Origin: Anaerolinea sp. | GTDB taxonomy: Bacteria; Chloroflexota; Limnocylindria; Limnocylindrales; CSP1-4 | Reading direction: 5' to 3' | DNA length: 64,000 bases | NCBI GenBank assembly: GCA_013822395.1 | Contig: PNKK01000006.1 | Span: forward strand, 1-64,000 | In this document: positions 9,844-18,902 of the stretch, one piece after another | Layout: each line of letters opens with the position of its first letter | Numbering within the stretch: position 1 is the stretch's first letter | Position numbers and translations under genes: made by a program | The notes under the pieces: model-generated | Told to the model about the DNA's origin: nothing | Database searches by the model: none | Seen by the model: only the letters and a program-made list of their open reading frames with translations

Positions 9844-12800
9844 ATGCCGGCGAGGTTGCGCAGTGAACGCTTCGTGGGGCGAGAGCGGGAGATCGCCCGC
9901 ATCGCCGTCGCGCTCGAGGCAGCCGCCGACGGCCACAGTCGCCGGATCCTGCTGTCCGGCCCCGGCGGCGCTGGAGTGAGCCGGCTCGTTGACGAGAGCA
10001 TCCGGCGCGTCGGGCGACTCGCCGAGCCGTTCACGATCCTCCGTTGGCGTGCGGTCGCCGGTCGCCGGGGCGAGCCATACCACCCGGTGATCGAGGGCAT
10101 CCGGCCGTACCTGGCGAGCCTGGCAGGGCCCGAACGGGCTCGCGTCGTGGGCCCGGGTGCGGACGCGTTGTCCGTCCTTCTGCCAGGGATCCGAGGCCGT
10201 GACCGAGTTGACGGGCCACGCCAGCTCCGCGTGGGGCCGGATCGCCGCGCCGCGCGGCTCGCGGAAGCCGTCCTGGGCATGCTCGAGCGAGCGAGCGAGC
10301 GCCGTCCGGTGTTGCTGGCGCTCGAGGATCTTCACGTCGCCGATGCCGCGACGCGTGCCCTCGCGGTCTTCCTTGCCCGCGTCTCGAGGCCATCGCGCCT
10401 GTGCATCCTCGTCACCCACGGCACGGACCGGCTGGTCCGTGGAGACCCACTCCTTGCCGACCTGGCCGCGATCATCGACGCTGCGGATCCACCGGACCGG
10501 CTGGAGCTGGGACCACTCACTCGGGACGAGTTGGCGGACCTGGTGGCCGGGATCGAAGGGGAGCGTCCCACCGCCTCGCTGCTGCTGCTGGCCGCCGAGC
10601 GCTCGGGGGGCAACCCGCTGCTCGCGGAAGAGATCCTCGCCGCCCGGCGCGAGATGTCCGGGGTGTCGCTTGGATCGTCGCTCGATGAGCTCGTCGCGGC
10701 CAGGCTGGCGCTCCGCAGCTCGGAGTGTCGACGCGCGCTGCGCTTGCTTGCGCTGGCCGAGGAGCCGTTGCGGCGGGAGGCGCTCCAGAGCGTTGCCACC
10801 GCGTTCGAGGCGGGCGCCGACGGCCTGCCACCCCGGTCGACGGGCCGGCCGCGCCACGCTGCGGACGGGCTGGATGCCGACCTTCGGGCGGGCCTCGACG
10901 AGGGGATCGCATCCGGCTTCGTGACCGAGTTGCCCGACGGCGCCATCGAGATCCGGCACGAGCTCGTGGCCCGGGCGATCACCACGGACCTCCTGCCAAT
11001 GCAGCGTCGTCGCTACCACGTCGCGTTCGCGGTGGCCTCGGCGAAGCGCCCGGCTGCCCGAGCCCGGAACTGGCTCGCCGCGCACGAAACGGGGCCGGCC
11101 CGTGAGGCACTTCTCGAGGCCGCAGACGAGGCCGCCGGGCGCGGCGCGGCCGCGGACCAGCTCGCTCTCCTCGAGCTCGCGATGGAGCTCGGGGCCGCCG
11201 AGGTCGGCGATCGCGGCGCGGCCGGCCTGCTCCTGCTCGAGACGGCCGATGTCGCGCTGGCGGCCGGACGGCCGGATCGAGCGCGGGCCTACCTGGAGTC
11301 CGCAGGGGCGCGGTTCGGCGAACGGGAGGACCGTGCCCGCCTCGCAGGCCTGCACGAACGGCTCGGTCGCGTGGCGCGGATGCTCGGCGACCATGACCGG
11401 GCGCTCTCCGAGCATCGGCGGGCGGCATCGCTCGCGCCGGCCGGCCCAAACGTCCTGCGTGTTCACGCCCTCGGCTCGCTCGCCCAGACGCTCATGCTCC
11501 TGGGCCAGTTCGCCGAGGCGGAAACCGTGGCGCGGCAGGCGATCCAGATTGCCCGGACGGTGGGACGGGAGGCGCGCGCGGCAGAGGGACACGCAACCTG
11601 CACGCTTGGGATCGCGCGCGCCTGGAGCGCGGCGCCGGCGGATGCGATCGACCTTCTGGAGGGCGCTCGCGAGATCGCGGCCGAGGTCGGTGACGCAGAC
11701 GACTGGTTCCGCGCGACCCTCAACCTGACCACCGCGCTCACGCTCCTCCACCGAGGTGAGGAGGCGATCGCGGTCACGATGGAGGCGATCGACCGCGCCC
11801 GCCGGGACGGCGTCGAGGCCGTCTACGGCAATGCCCTGCGGGGCAATGTCGCCGAGGCGCTCTTTCTCACCGGGCGCTGGTCGGAGGCTCGCGAGGCGAT
11901 CCGCCTGGCCCTCGAGTGGAGCCCTGCCGCGGATGCCTTCGCCGACGCAGCGGTCACCTTGGCCATGCTGGAGGTCGAATCCGCGTCCGACGAGCGCGCC
12001 GCACGGCTCCTCGGGCGGCGGCTGCTGGAGCTCCGGAACGCGCCGGATCCGCAATCGGTGGTCCCGGCAAGCCGGGCCGCCGCGTCGTTCGCGCTGTGGC
12101 GTGGCGATCTCGGCGATGCCGGGCAGGCCGCCGAGCTGGGCTGGTCGATGGTGCGGGACTCGGAAGACTGGGTGCTCGCTGCCCGGATGGCTGCGACCTA
12201 CCTGGAGGTCCAGGCTGCGATCGTCGCCGATGCCCACGACCGGCGTGCCCTCCCGGAGCTGGCCGCCGCCCGACAGCGAGCGGCGCGGACATTGTCCGAA
12301 GCGGAACGGATCCTCCGGTCGAGCGGCGTCCCCTCGAGCGCTGCCAGCCGCGGCGAGGCCGAGGCGCAGCTCGTGACGGCGCGCGCCTACGCGGCTCGGC
12401 TGAACGGCCGGGACGCACCCGTTCTGTGGGACGCGGTCGCGCAGGCGTGGGAAGGCGTCGGCGATCCGTACCAGGTCGCGCGGGCCCGGTGGCGGCAGGC
12501 GGAGGCATCCCTTCCGGCCAGGGACGCCCGCGAGGGCCGTGCTGCCGCTCGCGGCCCGCTCCTGGAGGCGGTCCGGATCGCCCGCGAACTCGGTGCCGTA
12601 CCGCTTCTCCGCCAGCTCGAGGAGCTTGCCCGGCGGGGGTTGATCACGCTGCCCCCTCTGCCATCCGGCGAGGCCGTTGGCGAGGAGATCCTCCCATGGG
12701 CGATCGGATCGGAGCGAGCAGCGACTCGACTGGTCCCGACCGGTCCCGGCGTCGGATCGCCGAGGCCGGCGCCGACGAACGACCACGCGGTGCGACACGA

Positions 12801-13107
12801 TCGCTCCGGGTCGCCAGGCGCGGCCGGAGCGATCGTGGTCCCAAGCGGACGGATCGCCGAGGCCTTCGTCGGTCCGCCACAGACCCGGTCAGACTCCGCG
12901 TTCGGCCTGTCCAACCGCGAACTGGAGGTTCTGAGGCTGATCGTCCAGGGCCGGACGAACCGCGACATCGGCGAACGCCTGTTCATCCGCCAGAAGACCG
13001 TCGCCGTCCACGTCGGGAAGATCCTGTCCAAGCTCGGGGTCTCCGGCCGCGTGGAAGCCGCCATGGTGGCCGTCCGTCTCGATCTCCTCCCCGGGCACCG
13101 CGCGTAG
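9844..13107 (+). CDS. Large ATP-binding LuxR-family (LAL-like) transcriptional regulator
   Basis: N-terminal FVGREREIARI + LLSGPGGAGVSRL P-loop-like, TPR-like middle, C-terminal LSNRELEVLRLIVQGRTNRDIGERLFIRQKTVAVHVGKILSKLGVSGR HTH. Confidence 0.9.
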   Translation: MPARLRSERFVGREREIARIAVALEAAADGHSRRILLSGPGGAGVSRLVDESIRRVGRLAEPFTILRWRAVAGRRGEPYHPVIEGIRPYLASLAGPERARVVGPGADALSVLLPGIRGRDRVDGPRQLRVGPDRRAARLAEAVLGMLERASERRPVLLALEDLHVADAATRALAVFLARVSRPSRLCILVTHGTDRLVRGDPLLADLAAIIDAADPPDRLELGPLTRDELADLVAGIEGERPTASLLLLAAERSGGNPLLAEEILAARREMSGVSLGSSLDELVAARLALRSSECRRALRLLALAEEPLRREALQSVATAFEAGADGLPPRSTGRPRHAADGLDADLRAGLDEGIASGFVTELPDGAIEIRHELVARAITTDLLPMQRRRYHVAFAVASAKRPAARARNWLAAHETGPAREALLEAADEAAGRGAAADQLALLELAMELGAAEVGDRGAAGLLLLETADVALAAGRPDRARAYLESAGARFGEREDRARLAGLHERLGRVARMLGDHDRALSEHRRAASLAPAGPNVLRVHALGSLAQTLMLLGQFAEAETVARQAIQIARTVGREARAAEGHATCTLGIARAWSAAPADAIDLLEGAREIAAEVGDADDWFRATLNLTTALTLLHRGEEAIAVTMEAIDRARRDGVEAVYGNALRGNVAEALFLTGRWSEAREAIRLALEWSPAADAFADAAVTLAMLEVESASDERAARLLGRRLLELRNAPDPQSVVPASRAAASFALWRGDLGDAGQAAELGWSMVRDSEDWVLAARMAATYLEVQAAIVADAHDRRALPELAAARQRAARTLSEAERILRSSGVPSSAASRGEAEAQLVTARAYAARLNGRDAPVLWDAVAQAWEGVGDPYQVARARWRQAEASLPARDAREGRAAARGPLLEAVRIARELGAVPLLRQLEELARRGLITLPPLPSGEAVGEEILPWAIGSERAATRLVPTGPGVGSPRPAPTNDHAVRHDRSGSPGAAGAIVVPSGRIAEAFVGPPQTRSDSAFGLSNRELEVLRLIVQGRTNRDIGERLFIRQKTVAVHVGKILSKLGVSGRVEAAMVAVRLDLLPGHRA

Positions 13108-13304
13108 GATCCGCCCGCGCCGATGCCGCGGGCGACAGTCGCCCCGCCCGCCGCCTTCCAGCTCGACGGATCCCCGACGAGAACGCCCCGGGCCAGCCGG
13201 CTCCGGGCTGCTTTCGCGGGACTGCCAGACACACGGCCCCGGGCGCGCTCCGAGGGCCCGCTGCGCACAGGTTTCGCGGGGAGTGAGTCCTTGGAAAACG
13301 AGAA

Positions 13305-13332
13305 CGAGACCCGGAGGAGGGTCCGGGTCTCG
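13305..13332 (-). terminator. Intrinsic terminator (minus strand)
   Basis: Perfect 11-bp stem cgagacccgga/tccgggtctcg followed on minus strand by ttctcgttttcc. Confidence 0.7.
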
Positions 13333-13389
13333 TCTCTGGTGACTGTCCGGCAGGAGGGTGCCGGATCAGGCGCGAAGGAATTGCTGGTC

Positions 13390-13488
13390 CTAGGACCAGC
13401 GCTTCATGGCCGCCTCGACGAGCGCGATCGCCGCGAGGGGGGAAACCGCCAGGGCGAATTGCCAGGCCCGCTGGATCCGGTGCTTCAT
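13390..13488 (-). CDS. 32-aa putative membrane peptide
   Basis: MKHRIQRAWQFALAVSPLAAIALVEAAMKRWS*; AGGAG about 11 nt upstream; intrinsic terminator downstream. Confidence 0.45.
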   Translation of the reverse strand: MKHRIQRAWQFALAVSPLAAIALVEAAMKRWS

Positions 13489-13804
13489 CTTGCTGGGCAC
13501 TCCTGCGGTGGTGGATGATTTCGGCCGGTATTCCCACCGGGGCGCCCATCCTGCAGGCCCCGAGGCGTGCCCTCAATCCGGCCAAGGTACTGGGTGGGGG
13601 AGGACCTTCGGCTGGACGGAATGCGACCCGGCGGCCCCCGAGACCAACCGGACGCCACCAACCCCGACGCCAAGTCGACGTGCCCACACTATCGGGGCGC
13701 GCTTAGCTGCGACTTACGTGGTGCCGGACGGCACCGACTTTGCCCTCGGCACACCGACTTCGCCTGCGTGGACCCGCCCGTGGCCGGGCGGTACCCTGCG
13801 CGCC

Positions 13805-14539
13805 ATGAATGTCCAGCTGTGCTACTCCGACGCTTACGCCCGCGAGGTCGAGACCCGGGTGGTCGCCGTCGAGGCCGGCGAGGCTCCGCTCGTCGTCCTC
13901 GAGTCCACGGTCTTCTACCCAGGCGGCGGCGGCCAGCCCTGCGACCGCGGAGTCCTGCTCCGGAGTGGAGACGGGCGGGAATGGACCGTCCAGGTCGCCC
14001 GGAAGTCAGGTAGTGAGATCGTCCACGAGCTCGAGGCCGGCGTCGAGCCGCCGCGAGTGGGCGATCGCCTCCGCGTCAACCTCGATTGGGCACGCCGCTA
14101 CGCGCTGATGCGGACGCACACCGCGCTCCACGCCCTGTGCGGCGTCGTCTGGCGAGACTACGGCGCGCTCGTGACCGGCGGGAACATGGCACCCGGCGCC
14201 GGAAGGATGGACTTCGAGTTCGGACGGCTGACCGGCGACCTCGTCGACGAGATCGAGGCCACCGTCAACGCGGAGCTCGAGCGGGCGCGAGAGGTCCGGG
14301 TGAACGTCCTGCCACGAGAGGAGGCCTTCGCCATCCCGGACCTCATCCGGACGAAGATCAACCTCCTGCCCCGGGGCATCGAGGAGATTCGAACGATCGA
14401 GATCGTGGGGCTCGACCTCCAGGCCGACGGCGGGACCCATGTCGCGAACACCCGCGAGGTTGGCGGGATTCGGGTCACCGGCTACGAGTCGAAGGGCCGG
14501 ATCAACAAGCGAATCCGGATCGAACTCAAGCAGGCATGA
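13805..14539 (+). CDS. Alanyl-tRNA editing protein (AlaX-like)
   Basis: FYPGGGGQPCDRG, MRTHTALHAL, ADGGTHVANTREVGGI motifs. Confidence 0.9.
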   Translation: MNVQLCYSDAYAREVETRVVAVEAGEAPLVVLESTVFYPGGGGQPCDRGVLLRSGDGREWTVQVARKSGSEIVHELEAGVEPPRVGDRLRVNLDWARRYALMRTHTALHALCGVVWRDYGALVTGGNMAPGAGRMDFEFGRLTGDLVDEIEATVNAELERAREVRVNVLPREEAFAIPDLIRTKINLLPRGIEEIRTIEIVGLDLQADGGTHVANTREVGGIRVTGYESKGRINKRIRIELKQA

Positions 14540-14904
14540 CTGAAGCACCCGGCCGGTGAGGCTCGCCCGTACCCGGACACCCGTACCGGACCGGGTCAAG
14601 TCGGCTGAAGTGGTGTAACGACTCGCCGGACGGGTCGGGCGGCTGGAAGCTGCTTTCACCTCCTCGGGTTCGGTCTCAAGGGCTGCTCGGAGATGCCGAT
14701 CCTCGTCGATGCCCTCCGGCGCCACGCGCAGGCGCTCACGCCCGCCAAGTACGACGGGGAGGTGGCCTGAGACAGCGGGATCACCGCCGGACTAAACAAC
14801 GGCCGGGACATCCGCGGGGTGTCGTCGCCGGTGTGCTGTCCCACGTGTGTGGCCGACCGTCCGTCGTCGCCCCGTGCGCTGGCGATCCGCACGCGAGAAA
14901 CCGC

Positions 14905-14933
14905 TTGACAGACGGCATTGGCCCCGCTATTAA
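14905..14933 (+). promoter_or_regulatory. Near-consensus sigma70-type promoter TTGACA-N17-TATTAA
   Basis: ttgaca 14905-14910, 17-bp spacer, tattaa 14928-14933, 51 bp before hydrolase ATG. Confidence 0.75.
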
Positions 14934-14936
14934 GAA

Positions 14937-14963
14937 CTGACTCACCTCTCATATTCTGAGCAG
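14937..14963 (+). promoter_or_regulatory. Candidate operator: CTGACTCA-N12-TGAGCAG imperfect inverted repeat
   Basis: Dyad just downstream of -10; TetR gene in the same cluster. Confidence 0.4.
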
Positions 14964-14983
14964 ATCGGAAGTGAGCGCCGCGC

Positions 14984-15763
14984 ATGATCGCGACCAATGG
15001 CGACGCCACGATCGCCTGGGAGGAGATCGGGACGGGGGCTCCGATGCTCCTCATCCACGGGCTAGGCTACGCCCGCTGGGGCTGGGAGCCGCTGCTCCCG
15101 CTTCTCGCCGAGCGGTACCGGGTGATCAGCTTCGACAACCGGGGCATTGGCGAGTCCTCCGTTCCGCCCGGGCCGTACACCGCCGCGCTGATGGCCGGCG
15201 ATGCCCGCGCCGTGCTCGATGCCGCCGGCGTCGAGCGTGCCCACGTGGTCGGCACCTCGCTGGGCGGGATGATCGCCCAAGTGCTGGCGCTCGCCAATCC
15301 CGATCGCATCGACCGGCTCGTCCTGATCTGCACGACCCCGGGCGCCACCTGCGGCCACCCGATGCCGGCGGTCACCGTTCGGCTCCTCGCCGAGGCCGCG
15401 GCCCTGCCGCCCGAGGTGGCCGTCCGCCGGTTCGTCGAGAACGCCCTGGGCTCCGAACCGGATCCCGGTCTGGTGGAGCGGATCCTGAGCCACCGGCTCG
15501 CCGCGCCCCAGGATTCTGCTGGCTGGGCGGCCCAGGCGGCAGCCGGGACGACATATGACGGCGCCGGGCGGGCGGCGTTCATCACCGTCCCGACACTGCT
15601 CATCGCCGGCACGGCCGATCGCGTCGTCGACTATCGGAACTCGGTCGTGCTCGCCGAGCTGATACCCAACTCGGTCCTCCGGCTCGTCCCCGATTCCGGC
15701 CATCTCGTCTTCTGGGAGCGCCCTCGAACCGTGGCGGGCCTCATCGTGGAGCACTGCACATGA
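14984..15763 (+). CDS. Alpha/beta hydrolase
   Basis: LIHGLGYARWGWEPL, VVGTSLGGMIAQ nucleophile elbow, GTADRVVDYR, PDSGHLVFWERP. Confidence 0.9.
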   Translation: MIATNGDATIAWEEIGTGAPMLLIHGLGYARWGWEPLLPLLAERYRVISFDNRGIGESSVPPGPYTAALMAGDARAVLDAAGVERAHVVGTSLGGMIAQVLALANPDRIDRLVLICTTPGATCGHPMPAVTVRLLAEAAALPPEVAVRRFVENALGSEPDPGLVERILSHRLAAPQDSAGWAAQAAAGTTYDGAGRAAFITVPTLLIAGTADRVVDYRNSVVLAELIPNSVLRLVPDSGHLVFWERPRTVAGLIVEHCT

Positions 15764-17259
15764 GCTCGACCCTCACGATCGGCACCTGGATCCGCGACCG
15801 CGCTCGGCTCACCCCAGTACGAACGGCGATCGACTTCCCCGGCCGGACCGTTTCCTATGGCCAGATCGACCACGATTCGTCCCGGCTGGCCGCCGAGCTC
15901 ACCCGACGGGGCCTGTCCCGTGGCGATCGAGTCGCCGTCCTGGCCGACAACTGCCCGGAGCACGTGCCGCTACTGTTCGCCTGCGCCAAGGCCGGTCTGA
16001 TCATGACCCCGCTCAGCTGGCGTCTTGCCCCGCCTGAGCTCGCCTACCAGATCGACCACGCCGGCGCGGGACTCCTCGTCGTCTCCCGCGATCGGATGCG
16101 CCTGGCGGAGGCGGCGCTCGCGGCCGCAGCCTCTCGCCCGGCGCTGCGCGAGATCGAAGCGCCGCCCGAGGGCGATGGCGACGTCGAGATCGATGTCGAC
16201 GACGACGACCCGCTCTTCCTGTGCTACACGTCGGGCACGAGTGGCCGGCCGAAGGGTGCCCTGCTCACCCACGCCAACTGCTTCTGGACGAACCTGTCGA
16301 TCGACCATCTCATGGACGTCACCACCTTCGACGTCGTCCTCCAGGTGCTCCCGCAGTTCCACATCGGCGGCTGGAACGTCCAGCCCCTCCTCGCCTGGTG
16401 GAAGGGCGCCACCGTGGTCCTCGAGCCGTCGTTCGACGCCGGCCGGGCGCTGTCGCTGATCGAGTCGAAGCGGGTCACGACAATGATGGGCGTCCCGGCC
16501 ACCTACCTGTTCATGGCCGAGCATCCCGACTTCGCGACGACCGACCTCTCCTCCCTGCGAATGGCCGTCGTGGGCGGGGCGCCGATGCCCGAACCCCTGA
16601 TCCGGACCTGGACCGAGCGAGGCGTCGCCCTCGTCCAGGGCTACGGCCTGACCGAGGCGTCGCCCAACGTCCTCGGCCTCCCGCCGGAGTACCTGTTCTC
16701 AAAGGTCGGTTACGCCGGCAAGGCCTACCCCCACGTCGATGTGGCCCTCGCGGACCAGAACGGGGCGCTGCTCGAGGGCCCCGCCATCGGAGAGCTCCTC
16801 GTGCGCGGCCCGAACGTGTTCGCCGGGTACTGGCAGGATCCCGACGCCACCGCCGAGGCGATGCGGGGCGGATGGCTTCACACCGGCGACGTCGCCGAGC
16901 GCGACGCGGAAGGCTTCTACCGGATCCGCGACCGCCTCAAGGACATGTACATCTCGGGCGGCGAGAACGTCTATCCGGCCGAGGTCGAGTCGGTCCTCGC
17001 CGCGCATCCCGCGGTCGTCGAGGCGGCCGTTCTCGGGATCCCCGACGAACGCTGGGGCGAGGTGGGGCTGGCAGTCGTGGTCGCCCGCTCGCCGATCCCG
17101 CCCGAGGTGCTCATCCACTGGTGCCGAGAGCGGCTGGCGCGGTTCAAGGTGCCCCGCGACGTCCGCTTCGTCGACCGACTGCCTCGGTCCGGGATGAGCA
17201 AGGTTCTCAAGCGCGAGCTGGCGGCATCGCTGGTCAAGGAGGGGAAACGTGCAGGTTGA
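15760..17259 (+). CDS. Acyl-CoA synthetase / AMP-dependent ligase
   Basis: YTSGTSGRPKGALLTH, QGYGLTEASPN, GWLHTGDVAERDAEGFYRIRDRLKDMYISGGENVYPAEVE; ATGA overlap with upstream gene. Confidence 0.95.
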   Translation: MSSTLTIGTWIRDRARLTPVRTAIDFPGRTVSYGQIDHDSSRLAAELTRRGLSRGDRVAVLADNCPEHVPLLFACAKAGLIMTPLSWRLAPPELAYQIDHAGAGLLVVSRDRMRLAEAALAAAASRPALREIEAPPEGDGDVEIDVDDDDPLFLCYTSGTSGRPKGALLTHANCFWTNLSIDHLMDVTTFDVVLQVLPQFHIGGWNVQPLLAWWKGATVVLEPSFDAGRALSLIESKRVTTMMGVPATYLFMAEHPDFATTDLSSLRMAVVGGAPMPEPLIRTWTERGVALVQGYGLTEASPNVLGLPPEYLFSKVGYAGKAYPHVDVALADQNGALLEGPAIGELLVRGPNVFAGYWQDPDATAEAMRGGWLHTGDVAERDAEGFYRIRDRLKDMYISGGENVYPAEVESVLAAHPAVVEAAVLGIPDERWGEVGLAVVVARSPIPPEVLIHWCRERLARFKVPRDVRFVDRLPRSGMSKVLKRELAASLVKEGKRAG

Positions 17260-17887
17260 GCAGTCGATCGAGGACGACCGGATACCGACGGCAGTCGACG
17301 GAGCCGCGTTGCTGTCGCGGGGGAGGCGCACCCGTCAGGCCCTGCTGGACGCCGCCGAGCAGGTGTTCGCGGAGTACGGTTGGGAGGCGGCCTCGATCGT
17401 GAAGATCACCGAGCGGGCCAAGGTGAGCCAGGGGACCTTCTACCGCTACTTCGTGTCGAAGCAGGCGATCTTCGACGAACTCGTGGACGACCTGAACCGG
17501 CGCGTCCGCCGTGCGATGGCGGAGGGCGCGGCAAGGGGCCGGACCCGGACCGAGATCGAGCGCCACGGGTTCGAGGCGTTCTTCCGCTTCACCGCGGAGC
17601 ACCCTGCTCTCTACCGCGTGATCCGTCAGGCCGAATTCGCCTCGCCGCGGGCGCTGCATCGCCACTACGAACGGATCGCCGACGGCTACAGCCAGGCGCT
17701 GGCGCAGAGCATGGAGGCGGGCGAGATCGCGCGCGGCGATCCGGAGGTCCTCGCCTACGCCCTGATGGGGATCGGCGAGCTGATCGGCATGCGCTGGATC
17801 CTGTGGAACGAAGCGGCGGCGGTCCCGCCCGAGGTGATCGAGGAGATGATGAGCTTCATCCGCAGAGGCCTGGGGGCGACCTCGTGA
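17249..17887 (+). CDS. TetR-family transcriptional regulator
   Basis: ALLDAAEQVFAEYGWEAASIVKITERAKVSQGTFYRYFVSKQAIFDEL HTH. Confidence 0.95.
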   Translation: MQVEQSIEDDRIPTAVDGAALLSRGRRTRQALLDAAEQVFAEYGWEAASIVKITERAKVSQGTFYRYFVSKQAIFDELVDDLNRRVRRAMAEGAARGRTRTEIERHGFEAFFRFTAEHPALYRVIRQAEFASPRALHRHYERIADGYSQALAQSMEAGEIARGDPEVLAYALMGIGELIGMRWILWNEAAAVPPEVIEEMMSFIRRGLGATS

Positions 17888-18888
17888 GGCCGGTGGGGAT
17901 CATGGGGACCGCCGGCTACCTGCCCGAGCGATGGATGCCGGCCGCCGAGGTCGCCGCACTGTCCGGCATCCCCGAGCAGATCCTGATCGACCGGTTCGGC
18001 CTGCGAGGCAAGCACATCGCCGCGCCCGACGAGCACGTCTCCGACATGGCCGTGTCGGCGGCCAAGAAGCTGCTCGACGAATTCGAGGTCGACCCCGAGT
18101 CACTCGACGCGGTGGTCTACTTCGGATCGAGCTTCAAGGACTACCAGATTTGGCAGGCGGCGCCCCACATCGCCCACCGCCTGGGCGCCCGCGGCGCGTT
18201 CGCGCTCGAGCTCGACTACATGTCGTGTGGCGCACCGGTCGCCGTCCGGGTGATCCGCGACCTGCTGCGGGCGGAGCCGGAGCTGTCGCGGGTCCTGGCG
18301 GTGGCGGCGAGCCGGGAGTCCTACCTCCTCGACTATGCGAACGCCCGGTCGCGGTTCATGTTCAACTTCGGCGACGGCGCCGTCGCGGCACTGTTCGAGG
18401 GTGGCACGAGCGTCCACCAGGTCCTCGGAGCCGACATGATCGTCGACGGCTCCTTCTCGCTCGACGTCAAGGTCCCCGCGGGCGGTTCGGTGGAGCCGGC
18501 CTCGGCCGAAAGCGTCGCCGCCGGCCGGCATTACCTCGATGTTCGCGACCCCGCGTCGATGAAGGAGCGGCTGGATCCGATCAGCGTCCCCAATTTCGTG
18601 GCGGTGGCCAGGCGGGCGGTCGCGCAATCGGGCGCATCGATGGACCAGGTGTCGCTGCTGTGCGGCATCCATGCGAAGCGGTCGATCCACGAAGCGCTGT
18701 GCGCCGCGCTCGGGATCCGTTCCGACCGCGCGATCTATCTCGACGACACCGGGCACATGAGCGGCGTGGACCCGATTCTCGGCCTCGACCGCGCGTGGCG
18801 ATCCGGCCGGATCAAGGACGGCGACCTCGTGCTGCTCCTGGCCGCCGGAACCGGGTACACCTGGGCAGCGGTCTGCATTCGCTGGTAG
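17884..18888 (+). CDS. 3-oxoacyl-ACP synthase III-like thiolase-fold protein
   Basis: YMSCGAPVAVRV active-site Cys region, GIHAKRSIHEALC, GHMSGVDPIL; GTGA overlap with TetR. Confidence 0.85.
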   Translation: MRPVGIMGTAGYLPERWMPAAEVAALSGIPEQILIDRFGLRGKHIAAPDEHVSDMAVSAAKKLLDEFEVDPESLDAVVYFGSSFKDYQIWQAAPHIAHRLGARGAFALELDYMSCGAPVAVRVIRDLLRAEPELSRVLAVAASRESYLLDYANARSRFMFNFGDGAVAALFEGGTSVHQVLGADMIVDGSFSLDVKVPAGGSVEPASAESVAAGRHYLDVRDPASMKERLDPISVPNFVAVARRAVAQSGASMDQVSLLCGIHAKRSIHEALCAALGIRSDRAIYLDDTGHMSGVDPILGLDRAWRSGRIKDGDLVLLLAAGTGYTWAAVCIRW

Positions 18889-18902
18889 CTGAGGAGACAT
18901 CG

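Noticed and set aside
9700-12798. 1032-aa minus-strand ORF
   Set aside because: Antisense to the LuxR-type regulator, whose HTH and ATPase motifs are clear; shadow ORF.
13490-13700. Known riboswitch (FMN, cobalamin, TPP, SRP RNA, RNase P) upstream of the small ORF
   Set aside because: Compared by eye with remembered consensus motifs; no convincing match.
14590-14771. Short plus-strand peptide ...GLKGCSEMPILVDALRRHAQALTPAKYDGEVA*
   Set aside because: Could be a gene fragment, but no start codon or recognisable family; insufficient support.
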